A stretch of DNA of 64,000 bases from Candidatus Riflebacteria bacterium HGW-Riflebacteria-1 (lineage in GTDB: Bacteria; Muiribacteriota; Ozemobacteria; Ozemobacterales; Ozemobacteraceae): assembly GCA_002839445.1 (NCBI GenBank), contig PGYB01000004.1, positions 186,001 to 250,000 on the forward strand. Reading direction: 5' to 3'. This document shows positions 34,501 through 44,227 of the stretch, piece by piece. The notes below the pieces were generated by a model, which saw only the letters and a list, made by a program, of their open reading frames with translations, was not told the DNA's origin and ran no database searches. Made by a program: the position numbers and the translations under genes. How positions within the stretch are numbered: the stretch's first letter is position 1; the number at the start of each line of letters is the position of its first letter.

Positions 34501-35682
34501 ATGAATAAAAATTTCTTTTTCACCTCTGAATCAGTTACTGAAGGGCATCCAGATAAGGTTTCTGACCAGATTTCTGATGCCGTTCTCGATGCGATTCTGA
34601 CCAATGACCCCAAAGGCCGCGTAGCCTGCGAAACAGCGGTTACCACCGGTCTGGCCCTGGTTATGGGTGAAATCACCACCAAGACCTACGTCGATGTTCA
34701 GGCCGTTGCCCGCCGCGTTCTCACCGAAATCGGTTATACCAACGCCGATTATGGTATCGATGGCAAGAGCTGCGGTGTTCTGGTTGCTCTCGACGAGCAG
34801 TCTCCCGACATCGCTCAGGGCGTTAACCACGCTAAAGACAGCACCGATGAAGATGAAGAACTCAATACCGGCGCTGGTGACCAGGGCATGATGGTAGGCT
34901 TTGCCTGCACCGAAACCCCAGACTATATGCCAGCTCCGATTTATTATGCGCACAATATCTGCCGCAAACTTGCTGAAGTTCGCAAAAACAAAGAAATCGA
35001 TTATCTGAGACCAGATGGCAAGGCACAGGTCACCGTCGAATACCGCGACAACAAAGTTGCCCGCGTCGATGCAGTCGTGCTCTCGACTCAGCATGATCCT
35101 TCTGCTACTCATGCCAAAATTACCAAAGATATGATCGAAATGGTCATTAAAAAGGTAATTCCGGCCGAGTTGCTTGATTCCAAGACCAAGTATTATGTTA
35201 ATCCAACCGGCAGGTTCGTTGTTGGTGGACCACAGGGCGACTCCGGCCTGACTGGTCGCAAGATCATCGTTGATACCTACGGCGGAATGGCTGCCCACGG
35301 TGGCGGCGCGTTCTCCGGCAAAGATCCGACCAAGGTTGACCGCTCGGGCGCTTACATGGGCCGCTATGTTGCCAAGAATATTGTTGCCGCCGGTCTGGCT
35401 GATCGTCTCGAAATCCAGATTGCTTACGCCATCGGCGTTGCCAAGCCACTTTCTGTTCACGTCAACACTTTCGGCACTGGCAAGCTCTCTCCCGAAAAGA
35501 TCGAAAAGATTATTACCGATACTTTCGATCTCAGGCCGGGCGCAATCATCAGAGACCTCAAGCTGCGCCGCCCGATTTATCGGCAGACTGCTGCCTATGG
35601 CCATTTTGGCCGTGGCGACCTCGACCTGCCCTGGGAAAAACTCGACAAGGTTAAAGCCATTAAAAAGGCCGCCGGCCTGTAA
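34501..35682 (+). CDS. metK: S-adenosylmethionine synthetase
   Basis: Makes SAM from methionine and ATP; an essential, cytosolic, usually tetrameric enzyme. 393 residues, typical length. Seen: [25 protein letters not shown] (methionine/ATP site), [55 protein letters not shown] (P-loop-like) and [19 protein letters not shown]. Start ATG is set by the promoter and Shine-Dalgarno just upstream, and an 11-base stem follows the gene. Codon use looks more biased than its neighbours, as expected for a highly expressed gene. Confidence 0.98.
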   Translation: MNKNFFFTSESVTEGHPDKVSDQISDAVLDAILTNDPKGRVACETAVTTGLALVMGEITTKTYVDVQAVARRVLTEIGYTNADYGIDGKSCGVLVALDEQSPDIAQGVNHAKDSTDEDEELNTGAGDQGMMVGFACTETPDYMPAPIYYAHNICRKLAEVRKNKEIDYLRPDGKAQVTVEYRDNKVARVDAVVLSTQHDPSATHAKITKDMIEMVIKKVIPAELLDSKTKYYVNPTGRFVVGGPQGDSGLTGRKIIVDTYGGMAAHGGGAFSGKDPTKVDRSGAYMGRYVAKNIVAAGLADRLEIQIAYAIGVAKPLSVHVNTFGTGKLSPEKIEKIITDTFDLRPGAIIRDLKLRRPIYRQTAAYGHFGRGDLDLPWEKLDKVKAIKKAAGL

Positions 35683-35698
35683 TTGTCAGCATTAAACC

Positions 35699-35727
35699 GA
35701 GCCGCCCGTTGTAATTACGGGCGGCTC
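35699..35727 (+). terminator. Stem-loop after metK
   Basis: A perfect 11-base stem (GAGCCGCCCGT / ACGGGCGGCTC) with a seven-base loop begins 17 bases after the metK stop. It lacks a T tract but is the obvious terminator or attenuator before the deacetylase gene. Confidence 0.6.
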
Positions 35728-35750
35728 TGGCTGTACCGGAGATAATCACC

Positions 35751-36548
35751 CTGTTTAATCATCATTTGCTGCGAACTTTTGCCATCGCGCTGGTATTTGT
35801 AACGCTCAGCTGTTGCGGTTACTCTTCAGAACCGCAACGCCTGGCAGTTCTGGTCTATCATCACCTTCAGAATAAGGTGACTTCAGACGTTTCCTGCACT
35901 CCTGAGCAATTTCTCAGCCAGATGCAGGCGCTGCTTGCTGCCGGCTTTACCCCGATCAATCTGGCGCAGACCCGGCGGTTTCTTGCCGGAACCCTTGATG
36001 ATGTTCGTCAGCCGGTTCTGATAACCTTTGATGACGGCTATGAAAGCCTGTATCAGTTTGCTCTGCCGGTTGCGCGGCAGCTTGAGATTCCAATGACTGT
36101 TTTTATGATCACTTCACGGGCCGGCCGCCGCATTCAATTCGCTGAATATCTTACCGAGAGCCAGATCAGGGAAATGGTCGGCAGTGGTTATTTTGATTTT
36201 GGCTCGCACACTCACGATCTGCATACAGATACCGTCAGCATTTACGACGCTTTTGCCGGACACGCAGAAAACCCGGTGTTGCGGCTGTTGCAGCGCGATC
36301 TGCGCATGTCAGCCTCGCGCCTTGAGAGTGTGCTTGGCGCCCGCCCGCTTGCTCTGGCCTGGCCTTATGGCAAGTTTAACGGTGAATTTTCAGCACTTGC
36401 GCGCCAGTCTGGCTTTAGACTGCATTTTACCAGTGTTCATGGCTATAACGAGCCTGGCGCTAACCCTTTTGCCATAAAAAGAATACCGGTAACGTCGCGA
36501 GATACCGCCGAATCTGTGCTGCGCAAGGCCAGTTCGACGCTGCGCTGA
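35751..36548 (+). CDS. Exported polysaccharide deacetylase (NodB domain) lipoprotein
   Basis: 265 residues if it starts at the CTG at 35751, which has GGAG nine bases upstream; the TTG at 35766 gives 260 but is too far from that site. A signal sequence ends in a lipobox-like LSCCGY. The NodB homology domain shows VLVYHHL, the metal-binding TFDDGYES (~83-90 from 35766) and SHTHDLH (His pair, ~145-151), and AWPYGKFN. Such enzymes remove acetyl groups from peptidoglycan, chitin or a biofilm polysaccharide such as PNAG; the YHH motif resembles PgaB/IcaB types. Followed by a bidirectional terminator. Confidence 0.85.
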   Translation: MFNHHLLRTFAIALVFVTLSCCGYSSEPQRLAVLVYHHLQNKVTSDVSCTPEQFLSQMQALLAAGFTPINLAQTRRFLAGTLDDVRQPVLITFDDGYESLYQFALPVARQLEIPMTVFMITSRAGRRIQFAEYLTESQIREMVGSGYFDFGSHTHDLHTDTVSIYDAFAGHAENPVLRLLQRDLRMSASRLESVLGARPLALAWPYGKFNGEFSALARQSGFRLHFTSVHGYNEPGANPFAIKRIPVTSRDTAESVLRKASSTLR

Positions 36549-36563
36549 ATCGCTGCAAAATAA

Positions 36564-36595
36564 AACCAGGAAACGGCGCGGGCCATTTCCTGGTT
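36564..36595. terminator. Bidirectional terminator
   Basis: AACCAGGAAA and TTTCCTGGTT form a 10-base stem around a GC-rich loop, with TTTATT following on the plus strand and TTTATTTTGC on the minus strand. It lies between two convergent genes and can serve both. Confidence 0.75.
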
Positions 36596-36611
36596 GTTTA
36601 TTCGCTGCTGA

Positions 36612-37250
36612 TCAGACTTTTGCGTATTCCTGATCTTTTTCGCTGTCGTCTTCGTCGACGACTTTGCGTTCACGGTGCTCTTTTTCGAGGGTGAATGAGT
36701 CGAGTGATTCTTCCATGGCTTCGACGGCTTTGAGAACTTCGTCGAGTTTGTCGAGCTTGCCAGTGCTGCGGGCGAGAGCGATGCCTTCCTGAATCTTGCT
36801 GGTGTTCTCGCGGAAGCTGATAATCTTGTTGCGCAGACCCATGGTCATTTCGTTCATCGCGTCAGCAAGGTCTTTAAGTTCGTCTTTCGGGCGCAGTTTG
36901 ATAAAGTGGGTGAGATCGCCTTCGCCGATGTTACGAACAACTTTTTCCATTCGATACACCGGCCCCGCTATCGTGTGCGTCACAAAAATACAGATGAACG
37001 CCACCACAAATATGCTGATCAGTTGCGCCGTTATGACGCCAGGCAGGAGTGCTTGCCCCAGCTGCTTGCTGTCTACCGGCAGCTTGGCCTCTTCCACCAG
37101 ATTGCTCTCAAGCCTCTCGACAGAGAAACCGTAAACCAGGGCGCCGACAATGTTGGCAACGATGATTACGATCAGAATAAAAATCGCGGTCAACCTGCTC
37201 TGAAAGCCCGGTTTAATAAAATACTTTTTCCGGCGCCGGATTTCGGACAT
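36612..37250 (-). CDS. HAMP-domain membrane protein without an output domain
   Basis: 212 residues. Two membrane segments (~22-42 and ~75-95) enclose only ~30 periplasmic residues, so there is no classical sensor. A HAMP domain follows (~92-145; HTIAGPVYRMEKVVRNIGEGDLTH and RPKDELKDLADAMNEM). Then comes a coiled coil (~150-200) and an acidic tail. No kinase, cyclase, GGDEF or chemoreceptor signalling region is present. It could be a signal adaptor that pairs with other HAMP proteins such as the cyclases; this is inference. ATG at 37250 follows AGGAGGGTGACTAA. Confidence 0.82.
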   Translation of the reverse strand: MSEIRRRKKYFIKPGFQSRLTAIFILIVIIVANIVGALVYGFSVERLESNLVEEAKLPVDSKQLGQALLPGVITAQLISIFVVAFICIFVTHTIAGPVYRMEKVVRNIGEGDLTHFIKLRPKDELKDLADAMNEMTMGLRNKIISFRENTSKIQEGIALARSTGKLDKLDEVLKAVEAMEESLDSFTLEKEHRERKVVDEDDSEKDQEYAKV

Positions 37251-37286
37251 TTAGTCACCCTCCTGAAATACTTTTTTTTAAGATTA

Positions 37287-37706
37287 TCACAGCTTAAATT
37301 CTGTTTCAATGTTATCAGTAGAAATTAGCTCTTCGTTCGGAGTTTCGCCAGTCGACTCAAGATTTTCAATCTCGCCGGTCTCGTCGAGCAGGTCGAGAAG
37401 GTCTGATTCGATCTGCTCGGGCTCGGGGGAAGTGTCTTCGGCGTCAGACCAGTCGAGCGCTTCAAAGCCGCTGCCGGTTGCAAAGTCGTCTTCGAGAAGG
37501 CTGCTGAAATCATGCCTGACGCTTTCGTCGACACGGGTACGCCGCGTGTCAAGCGGCTCAACCACGCCGGTAGGCGTGCCGACCAGCAGGTCTATCTCGT
37601 TTCCAGACAGCATAAATTCTTTGCTGTTACTCTTCTGGGCGCTACCAGACGCGGGAAGTGCTAACAAAAGCACAAGTACCAACAGGCGACAAAATATTTT
37701 TGCCAT
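37287..37706 (-). CDS. Small acidic exported protein, unknown function
   Basis: 139 residues. Clear signal peptide (FCRLLVLVLLLALPASGSA, cleavage near 24). The mature part is short, very rich in Asp/Glu and Ser, and probably disordered (EDTSPEPEQIESDLLDLLDE). No domain recognised. It precedes the HAMP-only gene on the same strand with a 36-base gap, so the two may be cotranscribed. Confidence 0.65.
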   Translation of the reverse strand: MAKIFCRLLVLVLLLALPASGSAQKSNSKEFMLSGNEIDLLVGTPTGVVEPLDTRRTRVDESVRHDFSSLLEDDFATGSGFEALDWSDAEDTSPEPEQIESDLLDLLDETGEIENLESTGETPNEELISTDNIETEFKL

Positions 37707-37969
37707 GTGACAACCACCAGAAATAAATTAGTGCAGAATCTGCAAGCCTTATCGGCAAGTGTCATTTTTAAGATAAGAGTGGGTTTGCAATAATTCACGA
37801 CAACATGCTGCTCTCGTATCTGCATCGTATTCGTTGTCGAATCAGCAAATCGCCCAGACCAACGACAGTGGCCCCACTACGCCTGACTTATCAAGACAAG
37901 GACAGAGTTGCTCACAGTTTTGATTTTAGATCTGGTAAACGCGCATAAAATCGGTTATAAATAGGCACC

Positions 37970-38647
37970 ATGAGCAGTTATTTATTCAGATATGGTTTTT
38001 CACAGAACAAGCAGATGCGCTATGTCATAAGCATCAAGGGTGGGGTAGACATTGAGATGCCTATGGGCAACATGAACAACCCGATCAATATGGAAATGCG
38101 CATCAGCCAGAAGATCGTCAGTTTTGATGCTGAGCAGGCGATTATCAGGGTTGTCATTGACCGGGTTACAGCTGATCGTAATATTCCAGCTGATTCGCTG
38201 CCGAAAACTGGCGTTGAATCGGTCATGCAGATGGACAGACTCGGAACTGTGCGCTGGGTAGACGGTGCCGCTGCCTGGCAGGGCGCTGAACATTCGATGA
38301 TGCGCTTTCCCGAACAGGCTCTCGAAGTTGGCGACAGCTGGGTGCAGCAGGTCGAGGACAGTTCGGGTGCTGCAACAACCTTTCACACACGCTACAGTTT
38401 TGCCGGTGTCGACGAAGACAACGCCAATCTGATGATCTTTTCGACCGAGCTTTTTTCAGGACACCCTGACAACCCGGCCAGTGGTCTGGTTGGCAAGGGT
38501 GTGTTCAGTTATGACGACGAAGAAAAGTGGATACATGGCTGCAGTAACCACATTGAATACAGGTATCGCATGCCGATGCCTGACAATTCTGGAGCTTTTT
38601 TCACGACCACTACGGTAATGCAGATTGAAATGGAGCGCCTGGCTTGA
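37970..38647 (+). CDS. Protein of unknown function leading an efflux operon
   Basis: 225 residues, no signal peptide or membrane segment. Starts MSSYLFRYGFSQNKQMRYVI and is rich in predicted beta strands, in the style of DUF6263-type proteins, though that assignment is tentative. Its TGA overlaps the TTG start of the TolC-like gene (TTGA), so it is translationally coupled to the transport genes. A promoter was not identified; the 263-base gap upstream (37707-37969) holds only weak similarity to the CGTGCT repeat flanks. Confidence 0.65.
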   Translation: MSSYLFRYGFSQNKQMRYVISIKGGVDIEMPMGNMNNPINMEMRISQKIVSFDAEQAIIRVVIDRVTADRNIPADSLPKTGVESVMQMDRLGTVRWVDGAAAWQGAEHSMMRFPEQALEVGDSWVQQVEDSSGAATTFHTRYSFAGVDEDNANLMIFSTELFSGHPDNPASGLVGKGVFSYDDEEKWIHGCSNHIEYRYRMPMPDNSGAFFTTTTVMQIEMERLA

Positions 38648-40173
38648 GAATACTTTTAAAACTGTCTGTTGTTGCTCTGGTTGTTTTTTCGCTGGCTTCT
38701 GCCAGTATTTTCGCAGCAGATGATGTTGTTGCCAAAAAGCAGGCGCCTGAGCCGGTATGCGAATTTGCCCGGCAGGTGGTTGCCGGTAACCGTAATTTGC
38801 TGGCTGCCGGCCACGATCTTGCGAGCTCACTTGCCGATAAGCATCGTGCTCTGGCCGTTTTTTCGCCGGAATTTCGTTATGCCGCTGATTCCAGCAAGGC
38901 AGCCAACCGCAGTTTTAATCCGATAACCGGCATTGAAGAAGATTACAGCACGCGTCGTCAGGGCGCGTCTGCCGGTATTGCCCAGAGGACGCCGCTGGGT
39001 AAAATCAGCTATGATTACTCGATGAGTAAAACCGAATATACCAGCGCGCAGAGCAGCTATTTCCGGTCACTTTATCTGAGCTGGCAGACCGGTTTGTTAC
39101 GCAATGACGCCAAGGTTGATGAGCTCGACCGCAGGCTGGCCCATACCGCCTACCAGATGAGCGAAGCGCAGACTGATGCTGTGTTGCTCGATGTGCTTCT
39201 CGATTCGTTGCAGAGCCTTTTTGACCGGATAGTGGTCGCTCGCAACGAAGCTTTGAAAAAGCAGAATACCAGTTTTTACGCCACACTGGTCGAAGAGGCT
39301 GAAATTAAGCTGGGAACCGGTATTGGCAGCGAGCTCGATCTCAAACAGGCGAGTATGCGCCTGCAGCAGGCTGAGACCAGCAACGAAGAAACTGCCCTCG
39401 CGCTGCGCGATAATGATCGCAGACTGGCTGCCCGCCTCGGCAGCAGCGGCTGGAATCCAGAACTGGCGAGTTTTTCTCTCGAACTTGTTCTGGAGTCGAT
39501 TCCCGAAGAATTGCATGAAGAAGAGTTGCTGGCACAGGCATTTGCGCTGCGTCCGGACTGGCGGGTATACGAGAGTCAGCATCGTCAGTTGCGCGCAGGT
39601 GTGGCAAGGCTTCGTGAACTCAGTCGCCCCGATGTCAGCGCGCAGGCTCGCTGGGGCAAACAGGGCCGTGCCTTTAATATTGACTCCGCCGAAGAGATGC
39701 CTGACAAGAACTGGGATGTATCGGTTTCTTATAATTTCAGTTTTGGCCCCGAGGCCGAAAAGCTTAGCCTGGCGGGGCAGCGCCACAAACTGAAAGCATT
39801 CGAAGAACGCTTCGAACAGAAGCGTGATGACATAAAAATCGCGGTCTCGCAAGCGTTGGAGCGCTTCAGGTTTTATCACAAGAACCTTGCAGCTCTCAAG
39901 GCTTCACAAAAGCTTTCCGCCGAAGTGCTCGACGGGCAGCGCCTCAATTTCCAGCTGGGCAAGGTCACGTTGCTTGATCTTACCCGATACCAGCAGGAAT
40001 TTGACAATGCCAGCCTTGCCGTTGTGCAGGGCGAGTCTCGCCTGATCAATGAGTGGTTCAGTGTGCTTTACGAAACCGGTCTGCTGGCCGACTATCTCGG
40101 CGTTGCAGCGACAGCCGCCCATTCCCGGCGAGCTTCTTCTATTGCCCGCCCCCCACAGGAAAAAACACCGTGA
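38644..40173 (+). CDS. TolC-family outer-membrane efflux channel
   Basis: 509 residues from a TTG start that overlaps the previous stop. A signal peptide (LLKLSVVALVVFSLASASIFA) precedes a long helical protein with the two-fold repeat of TolC: coiled-coil helices at ~150-260 and ~390-460 (LGTGIGSELDLKQASMRLQQA; LNFQLGKVTLLDLTRYQQEF). TolC trimers form the exit duct for MacAB- and RND-type pumps. Here it is in one operon with two adaptors and a MacB-like ABC transporter, so it is likely their dedicated channel. Its stop overlaps the GTG of the next gene. Confidence 0.85.
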   Translation: MRILLKLSVVALVVFSLASASIFAADDVVAKKQAPEPVCEFARQVVAGNRNLLAAGHDLASSLADKHRALAVFSPEFRYAADSSKAANRSFNPITGIEEDYSTRRQGASAGIAQRTPLGKISYDYSMSKTEYTSAQSSYFRSLYLSWQTGLLRNDAKVDELDRRLAHTAYQMSEAQTDAVLLDVLLDSLQSLFDRIVVARNEALKKQNTSFYATLVEEAEIKLGTGIGSELDLKQASMRLQQAETSNEETALALRDNDRRLAARLGSSGWNPELASFSLELVLESIPEELHEEELLAQAFALRPDWRVYESQHRQLRAGVARLRELSRPDVSAQARWGKQGRAFNIDSAEEMPDKNWDVSVSYNFSFGPEAEKLSLAGQRHKLKAFEERFEQKRDDIKIAVSQALERFRFYHKNLAALKASQKLSAEVLDGQRLNFQLGKVTLLDLTRYQQEFDNASLAVVQGESRLINEWFSVLYETGLLADYLGVAATAAHSRRASSIARPPQEKTP

Positions 40174-41606
40174 ACTCTAATAATGCCTGGCTGCAGCGCC
40201 CTGGATACCATGCCGACGTGATCGGCAGGGCGTGCGCCGCAGTCATGCTTGCCTGCCTGCTGGTTTTTCAGATCGGCTGTCGCAGCGCCGCCAAGTCGCA
40301 AAAGCCTTCATACAACTATAAAGTTGAGACGCGCCAGAATGTCGTTGAGCTGCGCGCCACCCTTAAGCCTGAAGACATCAGCAGTCTGGGCTTGAAAAAC
40401 GCCTGGGGCATAATTGAGTCGATGGCTGAAGAAGGCTCGGTAGCCGCTTCTGGCGCAGTTATGGTCAAGATCGATATGGAAAACCTGCGCACGCGTATGC
40501 GGCGTAGCGAGAGCAATCTCGACTCGCAGATCGACCGCATGCGCAATCTTGAGCAGGTGGCGCCTTCTGATATTGCCGCGCTTAACAAGGCGCTAAGAGA
40601 AAAAGAGCTTGAGTATTCACGTGCCGGGCATGAGGCTTTATGGCTGCAGCAGCGCAAAACAGACGACGAGGTGTGGAAAATCCATGCCGACCTGCAGATT
40701 GCTTCGATAAGCTTTGCCCACGCCAGTCGCCAGTATGAGCTTAAGAAAAAAGTCGCAGAAAGAGGTTTTGACAGCGCTTTTTCACTGCGTGCCAGCGAGA
40801 TCGACAAGCGTTCGCGCGAGATTGAGCTCGATTACGCCAGACGTATTCGTGACAAGCTTTCTGAACCGCCCATGCCGGAAGAACTGGCAAAGGTTGAATA
40901 CCAGAAGTCTGTGGCTTCTGGAGAAATCTGGCTGGCATCGAATCAACTCGAGTCGGCTTCGCTCTCAGCCCAGATCAAGGTTAATAACCTTGAGGTTAAT
41001 CTCGAAAGAATACGTGCTACGTTGCGCGAAGAGACGCGATCGCTGGAAGAGTCTGAGCTGAAAGCGCCGCGTTCGGGAATCGTAATTCATCCGGTTCTCT
41101 GGGGCGATTTTAAATTCAGACCGGGTCAGCAGGCATGGTCAGGAGTTACCATCCTGCAGGTCATCGGCGAAGACGGCTATTATCTCGAGGCCCTTGCCAA
41201 CGAGGCCGAAGCGAATGTGCTCGTCGAAAAGGCTTCGGCAACGATAGAGTTCGATTTTCTTCCTGGCAAGGTCTATGCTGGCGCGGTTAAGTCGATCAGC
41301 AAAGCACCTCGCCGTGTTCGCGGTCAGCAGAACAGTGCTATCAGATTTTTTCCGGTGCAGCTTTCGCTGGATGCCGGGCAGGGTTTTCTTATTGGTGGCA
41401 AAGCCAATGCAAAAATTATTCTGGGTGAAAAAACCGGCGTTTTTCTGCCGCGCGATCTGCTGCTGGTTGATGGCGAAAAGACTATGGTCAGGCTGCCAGG
41501 CACTCTGAGCGATTCGCGCCGCGAGGTTGAGATTGAAGAATTCAACCAGGACTGGGTGCTCTGGAAAAACCCGCCCGCTGAGCAGGGAGAACTGTTGTTT
41601 CCATGA
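40170..41606 (+). CDS. HlyD/MacA-type periplasmic adaptor lipoprotein
   Basis: 478 residues from the GTG at 40170 (GTGA overlap with the TolC stop). Signal sequence with lipobox LVFQIGCRS. A short lipoyl-like N-half is followed by a long coiled coil (~75-290: LRTRMRRSESNLDSQIDRMRN; KVNNLEVNLERIRATLREE). The second lipoyl half (LKAPRSGIVIHPVLWG) and a beta-barrel domain (LEALANEAEANVLVEKASATIEFDF) come next. Such adaptors bridge the inner-membrane transporter and TolC. It is distinct from the next gene, which encodes a second, larger adaptor. Confidence 0.8.
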   Translation: MNSNNAWLQRPGYHADVIGRACAAVMLACLLVFQIGCRSAAKSQKPSYNYKVETRQNVVELRATLKPEDISSLGLKNAWGIIESMAEEGSVAASGAVMVKIDMENLRTRMRRSESNLDSQIDRMRNLEQVAPSDIAALNKALREKELEYSRAGHEALWLQQRKTDDEVWKIHADLQIASISFAHASRQYELKKKVAERGFDSAFSLRASEIDKRSREIELDYARRIRDKLSEPPMPEELAKVEYQKSVASGEIWLASNQLESASLSAQIKVNNLEVNLERIRATLREETRSLEESELKAPRSGIVIHPVLWGDFKFRPGQQAWSGVTILQVIGEDGYYLEALANEAEANVLVEKASATIEFDFLPGKVYAGAVKSISKAPRRVRGQQNSAIRFFPVQLSLDAGQGFLIGGKANAKIILGEKTGVFLPRDLLLVDGEKTMVRLPGTLSDSRREVEIEEFNQDWVLWKNPPAEQGELLFP

Positions 41607-44227
41607 AATCACTAATTGTCAAAAGCAGTCGCGCTCTTTCGTGCTGGCGCTATCGAATCCTGGTTCTCGCGCTGGTCGGGGCGCTGCTTTATCTGCACGG
41701 CTGTGGCCGTCCGGTCGAGGTCTCGCCGCTCACCGAGTCCGCTGTGCCGCCCTGGCAGGTGCTTACCGCCCGCGCCGAGTTTGTGTCGCTCGAAGAAACC
41801 CTGCTTAACCCGCCTTTCAGCACCGAGATTCTTGAACTTGCGCCAGAAGGGGTTATGGTAAAAGCCGGTGAGGAAATCGCGCAGCTTTCACCGGGCGACC
41901 GCACCGGGCGTCTTGAGAGTCTGAGCGCCGACCTTGAACAATATAGCCTGACAGTCAGCCGTGACCGCAATCTGCTCAGGATGATCGCTGAGTATGAAGC
42001 CAGCAATGCGCAGATTGCCGCGCTTGAGCTTGAAGCCAAAGATATCGAAAATCAGCGCGCGGTTCAGTCGCGTGACTGGCAAAGAATTGTCGAACTGAGC
42101 GAATCGGTCACGGCTGCGAAGGTTCGCATGAAAATGTTGCACCTGCAGTTGACTGCTGCTGCCAAGATGGCCGACCGCGGCTTTGTTTCGCAACAGGAGC
42201 TTGTTGACAGTGAAAAAGATCTTGTTGTTTCGAATATTGAAGCCTCGCTCACCGCCCGTCTGTTGCCATTCATCGAAGAACATGCAGACCGGCGCAAAGT
42301 GTTCGATGCTGGCGAGAACCTTGCCAAGGCGCAGCTAAGCAAAGAACTCGCCACCTTTACTGCGCAGAAAAACATTGCTGATTACGAATTCAGTTATAAA
42401 GAAGCCATTCGCAAGATGAATCAGACGGCTACCAACGTTGTTGAGCTCGAACGGCAGATCGCTTCTCTCAGTATCAATGCCAAACGCAGCGGACTGCTGA
42501 TTTATGGCGATACCTACGATGGCGCCGAAATGGTTAAAACCAGGGTTGGCGCTCAGGTTTACCCGGGAATCAGCTTTCTGCGCATAGTTGACATGTCGCG
42601 CTGCGGTCTTGGTTTTGCCATTGACCAGCGCGATGTTGCAGCGGTAGCCTCTTCGTCGCACTTTTATTTCCGTGCTGACGCTTTTCCTGAACGCCTGCTT
42701 TCTGGCAACGAATCGCAGCGGGTGCCGGTCGCTCTCGATATTCCGCAGGCCAGGCCCGACGGCAGAACTCAGGTTGCCTTCAAGGTTCCGGTTGCGTCTT
42801 ATCCTGCCGGCTTCATGCCCGGCCTTTCCGGAAGCGTCTATTGTTACGATTTTGTGAGCGAACATCTCGCTCGTTTTGCCGGAAATCGCCAGACCAGGTT
42901 GGTGCGTCGACCATTCAAGAGAATCATGAGCGTTACCGGCGATGTTAAAACAGCCAGCGCAGCACTGGTAATCAGTGGGATAGAGAGCAAGCTGACCCAC
43001 CTTGAAGAAGAGGGAAAAAGCATCGAAGCCGGGGCGGTCATCGCGACGGTAGACTGCGAAGAAATCAGTCAGAGCGCGCGCGACGCCGAGATTGAACTGA
43101 ACAAGAAAAATGAAGAAATGCAGTTGCAGATTCACAAGAACGCGCTCGAAGACGAACGCCTGGCGATGGCTCTGAAAGTGCGCGAAGGCGCTCTCGAAGT
43201 TGCCCGTCTCAAACACGCGACCCTGCTGAAAAGTCGTGATGAGGATAAAATTATCGACCTGAAGCGTGCCCTGGAACTTCTTGACGCGCGTATCGCGCTT
43301 GCTGCCGAAAAGGTTGCGCATGTTTCCACGCTGCGCCAGAAAGGCTTGAGCTCTGAACTTGAATTTATGCAGGCCGAAACCGAGCTGGCGGTGCTCAAAA
43401 AGGACCGTGCCATAACGGCTAATGAGCTTGAGACTGAAGACTCCGGGCCTACTCGACGTTCGATAAAGCTTTCAGAACTTGATGTGCGCAAAGCCGAGCT
43501 TGAGTTGCAGCGCGCGACGCATGAAGCCGGCATGACCGGGTTCAGAAACCTGATGAACCTCAAATTGCTTGAGGCTGAAATCAAAAAGATTGAGATGACG
43601 CTAGGCAATCTGCGCCGCGATGAAGAGTCGGCCAGCATCAAGGCTCCCGCTGCCGGCGTGCTGATTCATAACGAACTGAACAAGCCGGCCGGCGGCGTTG
43701 GCAAGGCCCGTGTCGGCGACCAGGTTTACCCGCGGGTGCCGTTTATGCAGGTCGCTGATCTGCGCAATCTGCAGGTGCATGCCAAAGTTTCTGAAATGGA
43801 CGTCAAGTTTATCAAACCTGGCGACGAGGTGAAGCTGGTGCTCAAGGGCGCTTCGGTGCGCTCGTTTCCGGGGTGGGTAAGCTCAGTGGGTATGGTGGCG
43901 GTAACTAATTTTAAAACCCGTCAGGATGCGGTTATTCCGGTGATTATCGATCTGGTTTCGCCGAAAAATGGCAAGACAGCTATTGACGCCGCTTTTCGCC
44001 CGGGAACCTCATGCGAGGTTGAATTTAAGCTTTACGACCTGCCTGACGCGCTGCATTTGCCATTCGACGCAATTGTGCCGCTGGCGACCGCAACCTGCGT
44101 GATGCTGCCGGATAGGCAGCTGCAGCCGGTAGAAATCAAGTTTTCTGATGGCCTGAATGGCGCAGTGATCGCTTCCGGAATCGATGCCGGCGCGGCCGTT
44201 CTGCTGATGGAGGCGAAGCATGATTGA
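41603..44227 (+). CDS. Double-length periplasmic adaptor: two HlyD-like modules in tandem
   Basis: 874 residues, about twice the normal adaptor. Lipobox at LLYLHGCGR. Module 1 (~50-420): lipoyl half (ILELAPEGVMVKAGEEIAQL), coiled coil (~95-290), lipoyl half plus barrel (SGLLIYGDTYDGAEMVKTRVGAQVYPGISF). Module 2 (~430-870) repeats the order: VISGIESKLTHLEEEGKSIEAGAVIA, a coiled coil at ~480-660, then AGVLIHNELNKPAGGVGKARVGDQVYPRVPF. The matching (T/A)RVG(A/D)QVYP(G/R)(I/V)(S/P)F in both halves shows an internal duplication. It overlaps both neighbours and would pair with the single ABC transporter downstream. How a tandem adaptor fits the usual hexameric ring is unclear. Confidence 0.8.
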   Translation: MKSLIVKSSRALSCWRYRILVLALVGALLYLHGCGRPVEVSPLTESAVPPWQVLTARAEFVSLEETLLNPPFSTEILELAPEGVMVKAGEEIAQLSPGDRTGRLESLSADLEQYSLTVSRDRNLLRMIAEYEASNAQIAALELEAKDIENQRAVQSRDWQRIVELSESVTAAKVRMKMLHLQLTAAAKMADRGFVSQQELVDSEKDLVVSNIEASLTARLLPFIEEHADRRKVFDAGENLAKAQLSKELATFTAQKNIADYEFSYKEAIRKMNQTATNVVELERQIASLSINAKRSGLLIYGDTYDGAEMVKTRVGAQVYPGISFLRIVDMSRCGLGFAIDQRDVAAVASSSHFYFRADAFPERLLSGNESQRVPVALDIPQARPDGRTQVAFKVPVASYPAGFMPGLSGSVYCYDFVSEHLARFAGNRQTRLVRRPFKRIMSVTGDVKTASAALVISGIESKLTHLEEEGKSIEAGAVIATVDCEEISQSARDAEIELNKKNEEMQLQIHKNALEDERLAMALKVREGALEVARLKHATLLKSRDEDKIIDLKRALELLDARIALAAEKVAHVSTLRQKGLSSELEFMQAETELAVLKKDRAITANELETEDSGPTRRSIKLSELDVRKAELELQRATHEAGMTGFRNLMNLKLLEAEIKKIEMTLGNLRRDEESASIKAPAAGVLIHNELNKPAGGVGKARVGDQVYPRVPFMQVADLRNLQVHAKVSEMDVKFIKPGDEVKLVLKGASVRSFPGWVSSVGMVAVTNFKTRQDAVIPVIIDLVSPKNGKTAIDAAFRPGTSCEVEFKLYDLPDALHLPFDAIVPLATATCVMLPDRQLQPVEIKFSDGLNGAVIASGIDAGAAVLLMEAKHD

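Noticed and set aside
34531..35604. 357-residue frame antisense to metK
   Set aside because: Shadow frame caused by codon bias of the real gene; no start signal.
42335..43321. 328-residue frame antisense to the double adaptor gene
   Set aside because: Antisense shadow without ribosome site; the sense frame has clear domain repeats.
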